Source of the DNA: a bacterium
GTDB lineage: Bacteria; Cyanobacteriota; Vampirovibrionia; Obscuribacterales; Obscuribacteraceae
DNA: 64,000 nt
Direction of reading: 5' to 3'
Assembly (NCBI GenBank): GCA_016124935.1
Contig: WGMS01000007.1
Coordinates: 62,001-126,000 of the forward strand
In this document: piece after piece, positions 42,206-53,100 of the stretch
How the letters are laid out: each line of letters starts with the position of its first letter
How positions within the stretch are numbered: the stretch's first letter is position 1
The notes under the pieces: generated by a model
What the model was told of the DNA's origin: nothing
What the model saw: the letters and a program-made list of their open reading frames with translations, nothing else
Databases searched by the model: none
Made by a program: the position numbers and the translations under genes

Positions 42206-44248
42206 ATGAACCGATCCCTTTCTCTCTCACTTATTGCTCTTTCTCTGATCGCTATCGGCGGCTGTGCTCAAGGCGGCGCCGATAGCGCTTCCGGTGGAAG
42301 CGCCGGAGAAGCGCATGGCAGCGTGTTGAGCAGACTGAGACCGAAAGCCAATCCTAATCTTGTTAAGGCGGTAACGGAAGAGGAGAATCGCAGGCTCGAA
42401 GAGCAGATGGCTCAGGCCCAGCAAGCGATGAATTCTCAACAGACCGACCAGGGCGGTAATCTTTTCAGTCGCACTTTTGGCGGTATCGGCTCGATGCTGC
42501 CCCGGGTTTCGACAGAACCTATATCAGCGCCACCGGCAGAGAATAGCGCTTCCAACATTCCCACTCTCAATCCTTTTGCCAACTCTGCGCAGGATGCAGG
42601 CAACACCAGCAATTCTGCGATGGTGGATACCGCCGCCATGGCGCCGGCAGAAGATATTAGCCCGGTTACTGATATACCGGCTGAAGGCGGCACCAATCAG
42701 GTGGCGACTTATAGTCTGCACTACAACCCGGCCGGAATGGCAGGCGGTGGCATGCCTAACCCGATGGGGATGTCCCCCGGTGTGGTTCCGCCTCCACCGG
42801 CGGTGACTCTATCCACCGATGCCAGAGCGGGATATCCGCCGCCGCCGCCCAATGCGATGCCTTACAATCCCTACGGCTATCCTTCCTATCCTCCGCCTTA
42901 CAATCCGTATTATGGAAGTCCCTATCCTCCTCAACAACAACAACCTCCTGTCCAGGCTGAGCCCGAGGAGCCCAAGCGACCCAAAGGTTTGTTCGGATCC
43001 GGTGGTTCTGGCCAGGGACGTTCTTCCGTCATGGACGAGGACGATGAAGCGCCGAGGCAAAAGAAGACCGAAGAGGAAGTCTCTGATTTCGTTCCGATTC
43101 GTCCGACCGGCATGTCTCCACGCTCTCCTTATAAGCAGAGAGATGACTTGAAGATTCTCTGGGATGGTGCCCTGGGCAGCTATTCTTTCCACGATGTCCT
43201 GGCTGAGGACGATAAGCTGGAAGGGGTCTTGCGTCGGGTCAGTGTGGGTATGCCTCCGGATTCCAGTCGCGGAATGTTCTCGGTTCCTAACCGTCAAGTG
43301 GTTACTATCTTTCGACCGCTCAAGTTGAACAAAAAAGTCCAGGACCGAGTTATTAAGCTCCAGAATGATCTGGTGCAGTCATACTACAGATATCTGCATA
43401 CCTACAATAAATATGTTCTGGCTCAGCAGACCGTGGCTGCTCGCAAACAAGAGATCCAGGTCGCCAGAACAAATGCCGAAAAGCAGAGGGCAAGCGCCGA
43501 TCTGGCTGCCTCTGAGAATGAAGCGGATTCTGCCAAAGAGGATATGAAAGCAGCTCAATACGAGCTTGCTGCCATATCCGGCGCGAAATCAGCCAGATCG
43601 GTAATCGGAAGAATTTCAGGTGTCACCCCCAGTGTCGGTGCTCTAGCCCAGGCAGAAAAGTCAGTTCAGCCCATGGAGATTGAGCCCGAATCCGGTGGTG
43701 GCAATGGCGTATTTGGTTCGGTGGGAAGAATCTTTTTTGGCGGCAACTCTAATAAAGATGTTTCTGAAAAGAAAGTAGAGAAAGTCGTTAAAAAAGCGAA
43801 GCCCGAAAGCGAGAAATCCGGTTTCTCTCTCTTCGGCAAGAAGGGCAATGATCTTGCACCAAGCCCTTCCACAAAGAGTTCTACAACTAAGGTGGCGTCG
43901 AAAGCTGCAGTGCCCGCAGAAAGACCGGCTCCACCCAGGAAAGTAGATATGAGCCCGATTAGCTTCGAGCTCAGAAATGTCAACATTACGGCTCGGAAGT
44001 CGATTTTATCCGTTGCGATTAAAAACTCCGGAGATAAAGACTTCAAGGTGTCCTCCGATGATGTCTCCATCGCGGAAGGCACGCGTAAAATCTCGAAAGA
44101 GACAGTACAAGCCAAATTTGACACCAGTTTAGTCCGACCGAACCAGGAGGTACAGGGAAAAATCACGATTTATGGCAGACCATGGAATGATCGTCTCGCC
44201 ATTTATATCTCAGATGGGAGCAACAATATTCAGTTGAAACGAAGATAA
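42206..44248 (+). CDS. Large lipoprotein of the secretion-like operon
   Basis: The 680-residue product has a lipoprotein signal ending LIAIGGC (lipobox IGGC, Cys at 20), so it is anchored in a membrane, probably the outer one. A low-complexity region of about 270 residues is rich in Pro, Tyr, Ala and Gln (YNPYGYPSYPPPYNPYYG). Then come a conserved-looking stretch (DDLKILWDGALGSYSFHDVL to about 380), a coiled coil (about 385-455, YNKYVLAQQTVAARKQEIQV), a Lys-rich linker and a C-terminal Ig-like beta domain (ISFELRNVNITARKSILSVA to GKITIYGRPW). It may be the outer-membrane anchor of the apparatus. The family is not recognised. Confidence 0.75.
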   Translation: MNRSLSLSLIALSLIAIGGCAQGGADSASGGSAGEAHGSVLSRLRPKANPNLVKAVTEEENRRLEEQMAQAQQAMNSQQTDQGGNLFSRTFGGIGSMLPRVSTEPISAPPAENSASNIPTLNPFANSAQDAGNTSNSAMVDTAAMAPAEDISPVTDIPAEGGTNQVATYSLHYNPAGMAGGGMPNPMGMSPGVVPPPPAVTLSTDARAGYPPPPPNAMPYNPYGYPSYPPPYNPYYGSPYPPQQQQPPVQAEPEEPKRPKGLFGSGGSGQGRSSVMDEDDEAPRQKKTEEEVSDFVPIRPTGMSPRSPYKQRDDLKILWDGALGSYSFHDVLAEDDKLEGVLRRVSVGMPPDSSRGMFSVPNRQVVTIFRPLKLNKKVQDRVIKLQNDLVQSYYRYLHTYNKYVLAQQTVAARKQEIQVARTNAEKQRASADLAASENEADSAKEDMKAAQYELAAISGAKSARSVIGRISGVTPSVGALAQAEKSVQPMEIEPESGGGNGVFGSVGRIFFGGNSNKDVSEKKVEKVVKKAKPESEKSGFSLFGKKGNDLAPSPSTKSSTTKVASKAAVPAERPAPPRKVDMSPISFELRNVNITARKSILSVAIKNSGDKDFKVSSDDVSIAEGTRKISKETVQAKFDTSLVRPNQEVQGKITIYGRPWNDRLAIYISDGSNNIQLKRR

Positions 44249-44364
44249 ATCAAGCTTCTTTCATGAATTTGCCACATTTATCGCTCACTATTAAGTGGCT
44301 CGCTCATTAATTACCATCTCGCTGCTGACACAAACCTGCTCTTGCTAACTCAAGGTAATTGAGA

Positions 44365-47130
44365 ATGACATATTGCCGTCCTTCCTCGCCAACACAAGTC
44401 CGACTTCTCTGTTCGCTGCTTATTATAGCGGCGGCTATGTTGGTCTTCCCGGCTAGTGCTTCCGCCCAGCTAGGCGGACAGCCGGTCGCCGGTGCGGCCA
44501 GTGCCACCGCGAACACTGAAGATACCAACCCCAAGACTCCTTTCGATACAAGGGACGACTACTTCAAGAGATTTCCGTTTGCCAGAAATGCATTCGACCA
44601 TGATGATAAGACTGTTTATCCCTGGGATACCCAGACTGTAGAAGGCCCTCCCACCTCTTTCTGGGGCAGTTTTTTCGATAACCCCGGTCAGGCTGTCGGT
44701 GGCGCTATCGATGGTTTTCTCGGCAATATGGGATTCGGTCCGCTCTTCGGCAACGGTAACAACAGCAACAGCAATGGCAACGGCGAGCCTGTACTGCGCA
44801 GTCAGTACTCTGAGCCGCTCCAGGGCGCGGCAACTCCCGAGCCGGTTCTGGCCTACCCGCCCTTTATCAAATTCTGTAACGACAACCCCGCCCAGGGCGT
44901 ATGCTACTGGCAAGCCGGGATGGCTATGGATGCTCCCCGGACAGAAAGGGATAAGGAGCTATTTGAAAACGTCCTCACAACATTCGGTTATCCGGTTTCG
45001 GATACTCAGTTTCAGATGATTCAACGTGAGAACTTCCAGCGCATGCTCGAGCTCATGTACGACCCGGAACGTTACATGTGGATGGCCACAAATACATCCC
45101 AGATGCAGGCGGCATCCGCATCCAACAGCTTAGCCGGCGTATCCGAATCTGCCTTCGAGACCATGGTCGAGTACATCATGGAAGGCCATAACGGCAATGG
45201 CGGTCTTTTGAACGTCGCCAACGAGGCTTCGGCGGCCGCTCCCAACCTGGGCTCTCTTTATCGCTCCGTGGCCAACGTGTACGGAGTGGTGATGGAGATG
45301 TACAAGCAGGTGTATGTGCCCATGGCCATACTCTTCCTGCTTCCCGGAGCCGTGGTTACCCAGGTCAAAGCCACTGTGGCCAGAGGTTTCAGCCTCGGAG
45401 ACGGTAATCCTTTTGAGGGTATCATCCGTTCTATGGTGGCAGTCTTCCTCATTCCGGGAACCCAGGTTATAGTCAGTTATTCCATCGATGTGGGCAATTC
45501 AATGGCGACCACGGCAGAAGACTGGGTCGATGTGAACATGGTTCTGGAATGGCAGCATGAGCTGACTTATAACGTCAACCCCCATGATAATCACAGCAAC
45601 GTGATTGAACCACCTGCGGCGGATCACTCCGCCGCCCAGCAAGCCGCCCAGCAGGGGGTGGGCAATGGTGGCATAGCCGGTGCTATCAACAGTCTGTCCT
45701 CCGGTGGATTCCTCGGTTTTCTCTCCTGGCTGGCCGGACAGTTCATCGCGGCGGTATTCGGGTCCGGGGGTGAGGGTATGGCCGCAAACATCCCGGAAGC
45801 CGACACCACTCAAGAAGAGCAGCTGGCATTGTCCCAGACCATGCAGTTTCTCTTTAATGGCGCCTCTTACCTGGGCGCTCTCATGATGATTATTCTCACC
45901 GCCATGCAAATCGTCATGATCTGCTATCTCTTCCTGCTCGGACCTCTGACCGCCGCGTTTTTCGCCTGGCCCGAGGTGGGCGGCAGCAATAAGTTGTTCC
46001 GTGATGTATTCGGCAGCTGGTTGCAAGGGGTGATCATCTGTTCGCTCTGGCGATTCTACTGGGTGCTTGGCCTGGTGCTTATTACCCAGCGTCTGGAGTT
46101 CCTGGGCAGCCCGATGGGAACCGGTGACCTGCAGTGGGAGGTTGCTACCTTTGTCTGCATTTTAGGCTTGATGATCTGGGCTTCTATGAACCCGTTCACC
46201 TACGACCCGGCAAGAGCCTGGGAGGGTGTGGAGAGTTTCAAGAATGCTGCCGAAGGCATGGGGCAGGGCGCCGGTGGTGGCGGTCAGGGCGGCGCCGGTG
46301 GCGAAGGCGGCCAGAGTGGTGGTGGTGCCACACCCGGGCAGGGTGGCTCCGGCGATGGTGGCGAATCGGACAACAGAACGGCAGTGCCAGGCGGGGGGGC
46401 CGGCGATGGCCAGAGAGACGATGGCACGCGCATGGATGGAGCCTCCAGCGACTCTGTGGTGCCGGTGGCAGATAGTTCGGCCGATAGAGGCGGCACCCTA
46501 GACGCCAGAGGCTCCGGAGGCGAATTGGCGGAAGCCGACTCCGGTTCCTCCGGAGAGATTGCCAACCGCAGTCCCGAAGATGTGCAAGCGCCGCCCACCG
46601 ACTCTGGCGGCGCGGAAGAGGCCAAAGCGGCCAGCGCCGACGCGGCCAGTCTGCCGCCGGTTGCCGGTGGCGATGGCGGCGGCGATGTCGCTTCCGCTTC
46701 TGCTCAGATAGATGCCAGCGTGATGGCGGCCATGGCTGCCAGCTTCCCCGGTGCCGAACCCAGGGGTATGTCCAGTGACAGCGCTCCGGTCGATATGGCG
46801 CCGGGAGATAGCGATCGGGCAAGCGGCTATGTCAATCCCAACGCTTCAGCCTCCGATGTGGACGCTGCTGCCGGCCGTCCCGGTTCTGGTGATGCGGCAG
46901 GCGCCGGCGTCGATGCCGGCGGCTCGGTCTCCGCCGGCACTGGTGCAGTTTCGGGCACTGGTGCTGACTCTGGCTCCGGCTCAGGAGATGCTGCCGGAAG
47001 CGCCAGCATCAATGTCTCCGTGGATGGAGCCAGCGGTGATGCGGGCAGCTCGGGTGGCCAATCCGATAGCCCGCCTCCTCCGAATTTCGATGTGCCCCCG
47101 CCTCCGAGCGCTGACTCGGATAAAGAGTAG
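44365..47130 (+). CDS. VirB6/TrbL-like polytopic protein with Gly/Ser-rich tail
   Basis: From ATG 44365 (AAGG nine bases upstream) the product has 921 residues. A signal peptide (LLCSLLIIAAAMLVFPASAS) is followed by a soluble region with FDTRDDYFKRFPFARN and FGYPVSDTQFQMIQRENFQR, both shared with the next gene. Hydrophobic segments lie at about 315-335 (MAILFLLPGAVVTQVKATVA), 355-375 (IIRSMVAVFLIPGTQVIVSY), 502-535, 555-577 and 597-612. GAVxTQV, NPFEGIIRS and FLLGPLTAAFFAWPEVGG are typical of VirB6/TrbL-type channel proteins of type IV secretion systems. The last 300 residues are Gly/Ser/Ala/Asp-rich and probably disordered. The next gene starts 6 bp later. Confidence 0.8.
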   Translation: MTYCRPSSPTQVRLLCSLLIIAAAMLVFPASASAQLGGQPVAGAASATANTEDTNPKTPFDTRDDYFKRFPFARNAFDHDDKTVYPWDTQTVEGPPTSFWGSFFDNPGQAVGGAIDGFLGNMGFGPLFGNGNNSNSNGNGEPVLRSQYSEPLQGAATPEPVLAYPPFIKFCNDNPAQGVCYWQAGMAMDAPRTERDKELFENVLTTFGYPVSDTQFQMIQRENFQRMLELMYDPERYMWMATNTSQMQAASASNSLAGVSESAFETMVEYIMEGHNGNGGLLNVANEASAAAPNLGSLYRSVANVYGVVMEMYKQVYVPMAILFLLPGAVVTQVKATVARGFSLGDGNPFEGIIRSMVAVFLIPGTQVIVSYSIDVGNSMATTAEDWVDVNMVLEWQHELTYNVNPHDNHSNVIEPPAADHSAAQQAAQQGVGNGGIAGAINSLSSGGFLGFLSWLAGQFIAAVFGSGGEGMAANIPEADTTQEEQLALSQTMQFLFNGASYLGALMMIILTAMQIVMICYLFLLGPLTAAFFAWPEVGGSNKLFRDVFGSWLQGVIICSLWRFYWVLGLVLITQRLEFLGSPMGTGDLQWEVATFVCILGLMIWASMNPFTYDPARAWEGVESFKNAAEGMGQGAGGGGQGGAGGEGGQSGGGATPGQGGSGDGGESDNRTAVPGGGAGDGQRDDGTRMDGASSDSVVPVADSSADRGGTLDARGSGGELAEADSGSSGEIANRSPEDVQAPPTDSGGAEEAKAASADAASLPPVAGGDGGGDVASASAQIDASVMAAMAASFPGAEPRGMSSDSAPVDMAPGDSDRASGYVNPNASASDVDAAAGRPGSGDAAGAGVDAGGSVSAGTGAVSGTGADSGSGSGDAAGSASINVSVDGASGDAGSSGGQSDSPPPPNFDVPPPPSADSDKE

Positions 47131-47136
47131 GAGGGC

Positions 47137-50100
47137 ATGACGATGAAGATGGCAATAGCAAGCAAAGTCGGTCCAAAGAGAACTCCCGAAGCAGAAAGCA
47201 AGGAACAAGAAGCGATGAAAGTCAATAAAGAGAGAAGATTCAAAAAGGTCGGCGTGCTGACCGCAGTCTTCTGCGCGCTCTATTTCCTGGTGTCTGTCGG
47301 TCCTGCTCTGGCTCAGTTCACCCATCCCGACTCCAACCCGCAAACCAACTGGGACGTGAGAAAGACTTATTTCTTGCGCTTTCCGGCGGCTGCCCAGCAT
47401 GGTCCCAGAGTTGACGACAACCCGGAGGGTCATGATGTAATCGAAGATAAACGTTCTCAAGGTCCCGGCGAAGTGGAACATCACACATCCGGTCCGGTAT
47501 TCAGCTGGCCTGTTGTGATTCCCGAGGCTACCTCGGCGGTCCCGACCCTGCGGGACGAAGCTATTCAGATGAATCTCTTTCAGACCTTCGGTTATCCTGT
47601 CTCCGATACCCAGTTTCAGGTGATCGAAAGATATAACCAGAACCGCTTTCTAGAACAGCTCTATGACCCGGAAAAATTGATGTGGCTGGGTACTTCAATA
47701 GGCAGCATCCAGGCCAACTCGGCCGGCAACAGTACGGCAAACATGGCTGTCAACCAGAATATCACCGCTATTGAATATTGCTCTCATCCAATCATCAACT
47801 TCACCATCGATGACGGCAATGTCTGGAACCGACTGAGAAACGAACTATTCATACCTATGGCTGTATTGCTCCTGCTACCCGGAGCGGTGCTCGCCCAGGT
47901 CCGGGCCATCGTCGCCCAGGGCTCCCCTGCCATCGTCGGTGAGGTCAATCCGTTTGAGGGCATCATCCGCTCTATAGTGGCTATTTTCCTGATTCCAGGT
48001 TCTTATCTTGTCATCAACTATGGAATTGACGTAGCCAATTCCATAAGACACACCATATCATCCGAATTTCAGCGAATCTTCGGGGAGGATATGTATGAGC
48101 TGGCGAAGTGTTCTATAAAGCGTGCTTTTCCTATCAACGATCCGCGCAGCAACCGAAATGCCATCGAGCATTCGGAAGAGCCCCATATAGAGAATCATGA
48201 TTATATCGCTCCTTACGAGTCTCTCTCTATGGGCTTGAGACTGTTCGACCCATGTCTTGGAGTCGATGAATCCAGGGTGCCTGACGAAGACGTGCGCCAG
48301 GTCAAACCGGTAAACCGTTTGCTGGTCAATTCCGTGGGGGCTGGAGAAGGACTTACCTGGAACATAATGTGCGCTTTCCAGGTTGTATTCTTATATTACC
48401 TGTGGTGCATGGGTCCCATTGCCGCTGCATTGTCAGTGTGGCCTATCGGGAAGCTCCGGGATGCTTTCAAGAACTGGTGCGAGGGTGTGCTTGTCGTCTG
48501 TTTCTGGACTCTTTTCTGGCACACGATTATTTTATTGCTGGCTGCCTTTAAAGGCGTAGGTGATACAGGTACGATTTTTGTGGCCTGTCTTTTGGCTATG
48601 GCTGTTCAAGCGGTCAAATCAGCCTTCGACTTTGTCGGGCTGGTTAGCCAGGGCGGTGCCATGGCTAGTAATATCGCTAAGCAGTCAGGCGGAGGCGGCG
48701 GCGGTTCCGCCGGTGGCGGACAGTCTGCGGGGTCGCGCGGTGCGGCTGGTGCCGCGGCTGCCATTCCCGGAGGCGACGGTGGCGGCCGGGCCGATAGTGC
48801 CACCAGGACTCCGGGCGGCGCTGCCATGGACGGAGCTGCGGTCAGCTCTGGTGGGCTGGCGGCATCTATGGGAGTCTCCGGTGGTGGCGGTGGAGCGGGT
48901 AGTCCATCGCCTTCGGCTGCTTCGATTAGCGCCAGTGCCCAGATGGCAGGCGCTCTGACAGACAGCGGACCGTCCGGTTCCGGTGGCGCCTCCGGTTCTC
49001 AGATAACCGCAGATGCGGGTGTACCGGGCATGCCCGGCTCCGGTATGGATGGTGCTTCTACCGGAGCAGATGCGGCCGGCAAGCTTGCTCATGATCCAGG
49101 TGTTCCTCCAATAGAAGGCGACAGAGCCGGTACAGGTTCCGGTGACAGGGGACTTGGCGGTGTAGAAGCTGCCCTTGGAGCGGTCGGTCTGGCTGGTGCC
49201 GCCGGAGCGATCGGCGACAAGGCTGGTGGACCGCCTATGAGCTCCGACATGTCTCTCAATTACAGCGCTTCCATAAACAAGCTCGCCCAGGGTGGTGATT
49301 TGCAGAACCTGGCTGATTTGAGCATGAATAAGGATCTATCCACCATGACGCCGGCTGCCCTGGTGGATGCTATGAACAACCCGGCTCAGGCCATTGGCAG
49401 GGTCACCGATGGAATCATGGGTGAGGCCGCTGGAGGCCAGGGTATCAGGGAGCAACTGAACAAATTCGACCAGGCTGTGCTTGGTGGTGCGGCCGGTGGC
49501 ATTCTCGACGCCACCAGCAACGCCACCGGTGTGGACGCCCGAGGCGTAGCCGACCGGATGCTGTCCGGCGATATGAGCATGGCTGAACTCAGGCAGACCG
49601 GAGTCGACGCTCTCGACAATCTTGGGCGCAACGCGCTTCCTGTCGACGCTGGTCCGCTTACCGGCGAGCTTGGTCTCAATCGCTTCATGCCGTCCGATGC
49701 CGGTGCTCTGACCGGTGAACTCGGTCTCAATCGCTTCGCTACCGACCCTGGCCAGGGTCCGGTGAGCGGTATGGGCTCCGACCTGGCTCGTGAAGCCCTA
49801 GCCCCCGGTGCTGTGGCGGCCTTCGGTCAGAAGGACATTCTTCCGAATGGCATCGACGCCGATTTCGCCCACAATCCTCAAGCCGGTCTGGCTCGTTCGG
49901 CCGCCCAGGACCTCATGAATATCGATGCGGATCCTAATAAAGCCGGCGTGCAACCCCTGGTTTCCCAGGACATGTTGAGAGACGCTCTCAATGGTGACCA
50001 GAATGCCATCGCCGCCATAGATAAGAATCTCGGTACCTCCCCGGAGGTACTCAGAGCGGCATTGAACGGTGATTCCGGTTCAGCCTCGCTTCTGTTGGCC

Positions 50101-53100
50101 GCTTCCGGTCATAGAGCCATGGACGACCCAGGCAGTCCGCTTCACCGCGCTGCCGCCGAAGGCAACTTCGCCGCCATCGAAGCGCTCAAGGTCGCTCCGA
50201 TGACCCACGAAGGGACTATCATGGCCGCTGCCCACGGCAACCCCGTGGCCGCTGCCCAGGCTCTTCATAACAGCGCCGACACCCAGTCCTGGATGGCTTC
50301 TCGCGATATGACCATCGGAGAGCTGCAGGGCGGTGGCATCGCCCAGGAGCGCTTCAGAGAAGCCATGGGTGGAGATGTGACCGCACAGCAGGAGATATCT
50401 CGCACCATGGGTCTTGGTGACAATAACTTCGACGTTGTCCGCGGTGCTGTCGGTGGTGACCGTCAGGACGCCGCCACTGTGCTTGCCGCAAGGGGCGCGG
50501 AAGAGATGAGACATATGTCTCCGGAGCAGATTCACCAGGCTGTCCAGAGTGGTGATACCTCTATCCTCGCTGCCCGGGCTACCAGTCCGGAAGTGCTCTC
50601 CAGGGCCATATCCGGTGACATGGATGCTCGCCAGTCCATTCAAGAAGGGCTCGCATCCGATCCGAATTTGCTGTACACCGCCAATACCGGTCAATCCTTC
50701 GAGTCCTATCGTGCCATCAATGCCATGACCGGAGAGAGACCGGATGTGGTAGCGGCAGCCTCGAGCAACGCGCAGAACATCATGGGTATGTTCGCCGAGC
50801 CCGGCCAGGTAAGAGAGGCTATGTCCGGAGGATTCGAACAGAGGCAGGCCTTCATAGATCAGGTCGCCAACCAGATGCAAGTCAGCCCGCACGTGCTTCG
50901 TGATGCTGTCGGTGGTGACTCCACCGCCTCGGCCACTCTGCTTGCTGTGGCTGGTCATCATGGTCATGTGGCCAATCTGGCCCGGGAAGGAGATCCTCTC
51001 GCCAGAGCCGCCATGGCGACTCAGCAGACTGTGGACATCGATACCTTGAGGGCGGCATCCACCGGCAACGAGTCGGCCCAGTTCGCCGTTCAGAATGCTG
51101 TCGCTCAAAATCCGGAGCTCGTATCCATGGCGAGAGCGGGCAGTCCCGAAGCCGTATCGGCCCTGAGTGCGACCCAATCCTTCACCGATGGTGGTGGCAT
51201 GGCTATCGGCCATGAATCACAGCCGTTCGGTACGGTGTACGCTGCCTCCAGAGAAGCCCAGGCGACTCTTCAGGATCTCGGTGTCGACCCGACCGCATAC
51301 GCCAGGGGCGATGTCGGAGCTCAGAATCAGGTCTACCAGGCCCTCGGCATAGAGCCGGGTTCCAGGGTGGCACAGTCCATGCATGGCACCATCGACCGTG
51401 CTCTGCACGGAGATGGTGGCGCATCGGCCACGTTCATGGCCGCTGCCGGACGCACCGAAGCGGTCCAGGAACTGGCCCGCCAGGGCGACTTCTCTGCCCA
51501 GGCGTCGGTGGTGGCTGCCCACAGCGTTCCAGGCGGAATTCTGCAAAGCGCTGTCGAAGGCAGTGCCGGTGCCCAGGCTTATGTTCAGAACGAGCTAGCC
51601 TCCAGTCCTCACATGATGGCGCTTGCCAGCCAGGGTAACGAGCAGGCTATGTACTCTGTTCAGTCCGCCCACGGTTCCGATGCCATCGCCAATATCAGCG
51701 CTTCGGCTAATACCCAGAATTTGATGGGCTATTTTGCCGACAATAACACCGTGCAAACTGCTCTTTATGGACACGGAGCAGAAAGAGCCACTGCCATGAC
51801 CGGCATAGCAGATAGAATCGGTGTTTCGCCTCAAGTCCTCGACTCTGCCATCCATGGTAGCGCCGCCATGGCATCGGTTGCCTTCGTGCAAGCGAGCCGC
51901 AGCGAGCCCATTCAAAGGGCGGCAGAATCCGGCGACGTGCTGGCCCGGTCTATTCAGTCTACCGCGGCCGGTCAGAACTTCTCCGTGGTCTCCATGGCGG
52001 CCACCGGTCACCCGCAGGCCGCCGAGGCAGTCGGGTACAGCTTGCGCGAAAGCCAGCTGCTGCAGAATCTCTCCGCCCAGGGGCATCCAGAGGCTGCAGC
52101 AGTACGAGCTGTCTCATCCGTTCAACAGGATCCCAACGCGGTCGCTCCTTCCCAGGAAGCTCTGTCGCGCAATATCGTCACTCCGACGGCAGAACAACAA
52201 GTCCGGCTCGAGCAGGCTGCTTATCTGTCCCCGGGCAGCAATGTCAGCTTCGCCGGCGCCGAGACCGTCTCGTCCGCTTCCAGTGGATGGGGTGATTACA
52301 CCGGCGGATCGACCAGTATGTCCTCGTCGTACTCGTACAGTGCCGATGCCTATCGTGGTGCCGGCGAGGCTTCTTATGTGGCATATCATCCCCAGGGTGG
52401 TAGCCAGGTCTTCGTGGATGCAGGCGCCTCCAGCTTCGTGCCGTCCAATGCCGGACTGCAGCCCCAGGTCGGAGGTGATGTCCAGTTCAGCGGTTCCACT
52501 GGAGGATACGAGAACTACCAGGTAACTGGTGGCAATCAATATCAGGTCGAGCCTCAACCTCAACATCAACCTCAACTCCAACCAGGTGCTGAGGTCCAGT
52601 ATCGAGGTGGCACACCAGAGAACTACCAGGTAGCCGGTGGCGGTCATCAGCAGATTGAGCCTCAACCTCAACCTCAACCTCAACTCCAGCCAGGTGCTGA
52701 GGTCCAGTATCGGGGTGGCACACCGGAGAACTACCAGGTAACCGGTGGCGGTCATCAGCAGGTCGATACCCAGGGTATGAGCACCGGCGGTGCCTCTCCC
52801 TACGAGCGCATCGCGGATGCCGCTCCGGAGAGCCCGAGAGTGCACGGCGGCTTCAGTGACTATCAGGCTTCTCACAGCCCGCCTGACTCCGGTGCCCCGG
52901 GTACCTATATAGCCAACGCCGATGCCGGTGCTGTCCGCTCCGATCCCGATCCCGGCACCATTGCCCGGGGCCAGGGCAGTCCAGACAGCTATGGACGTTC
53001 TTCGGTGGAGGATAGACCGACTGATGTCGTTGCTTACAACCAACCCAGCAGCTCCTTCGGTCGCGCCCTGAAAGATGCACTGCCTGGAGCCGGTATGATG

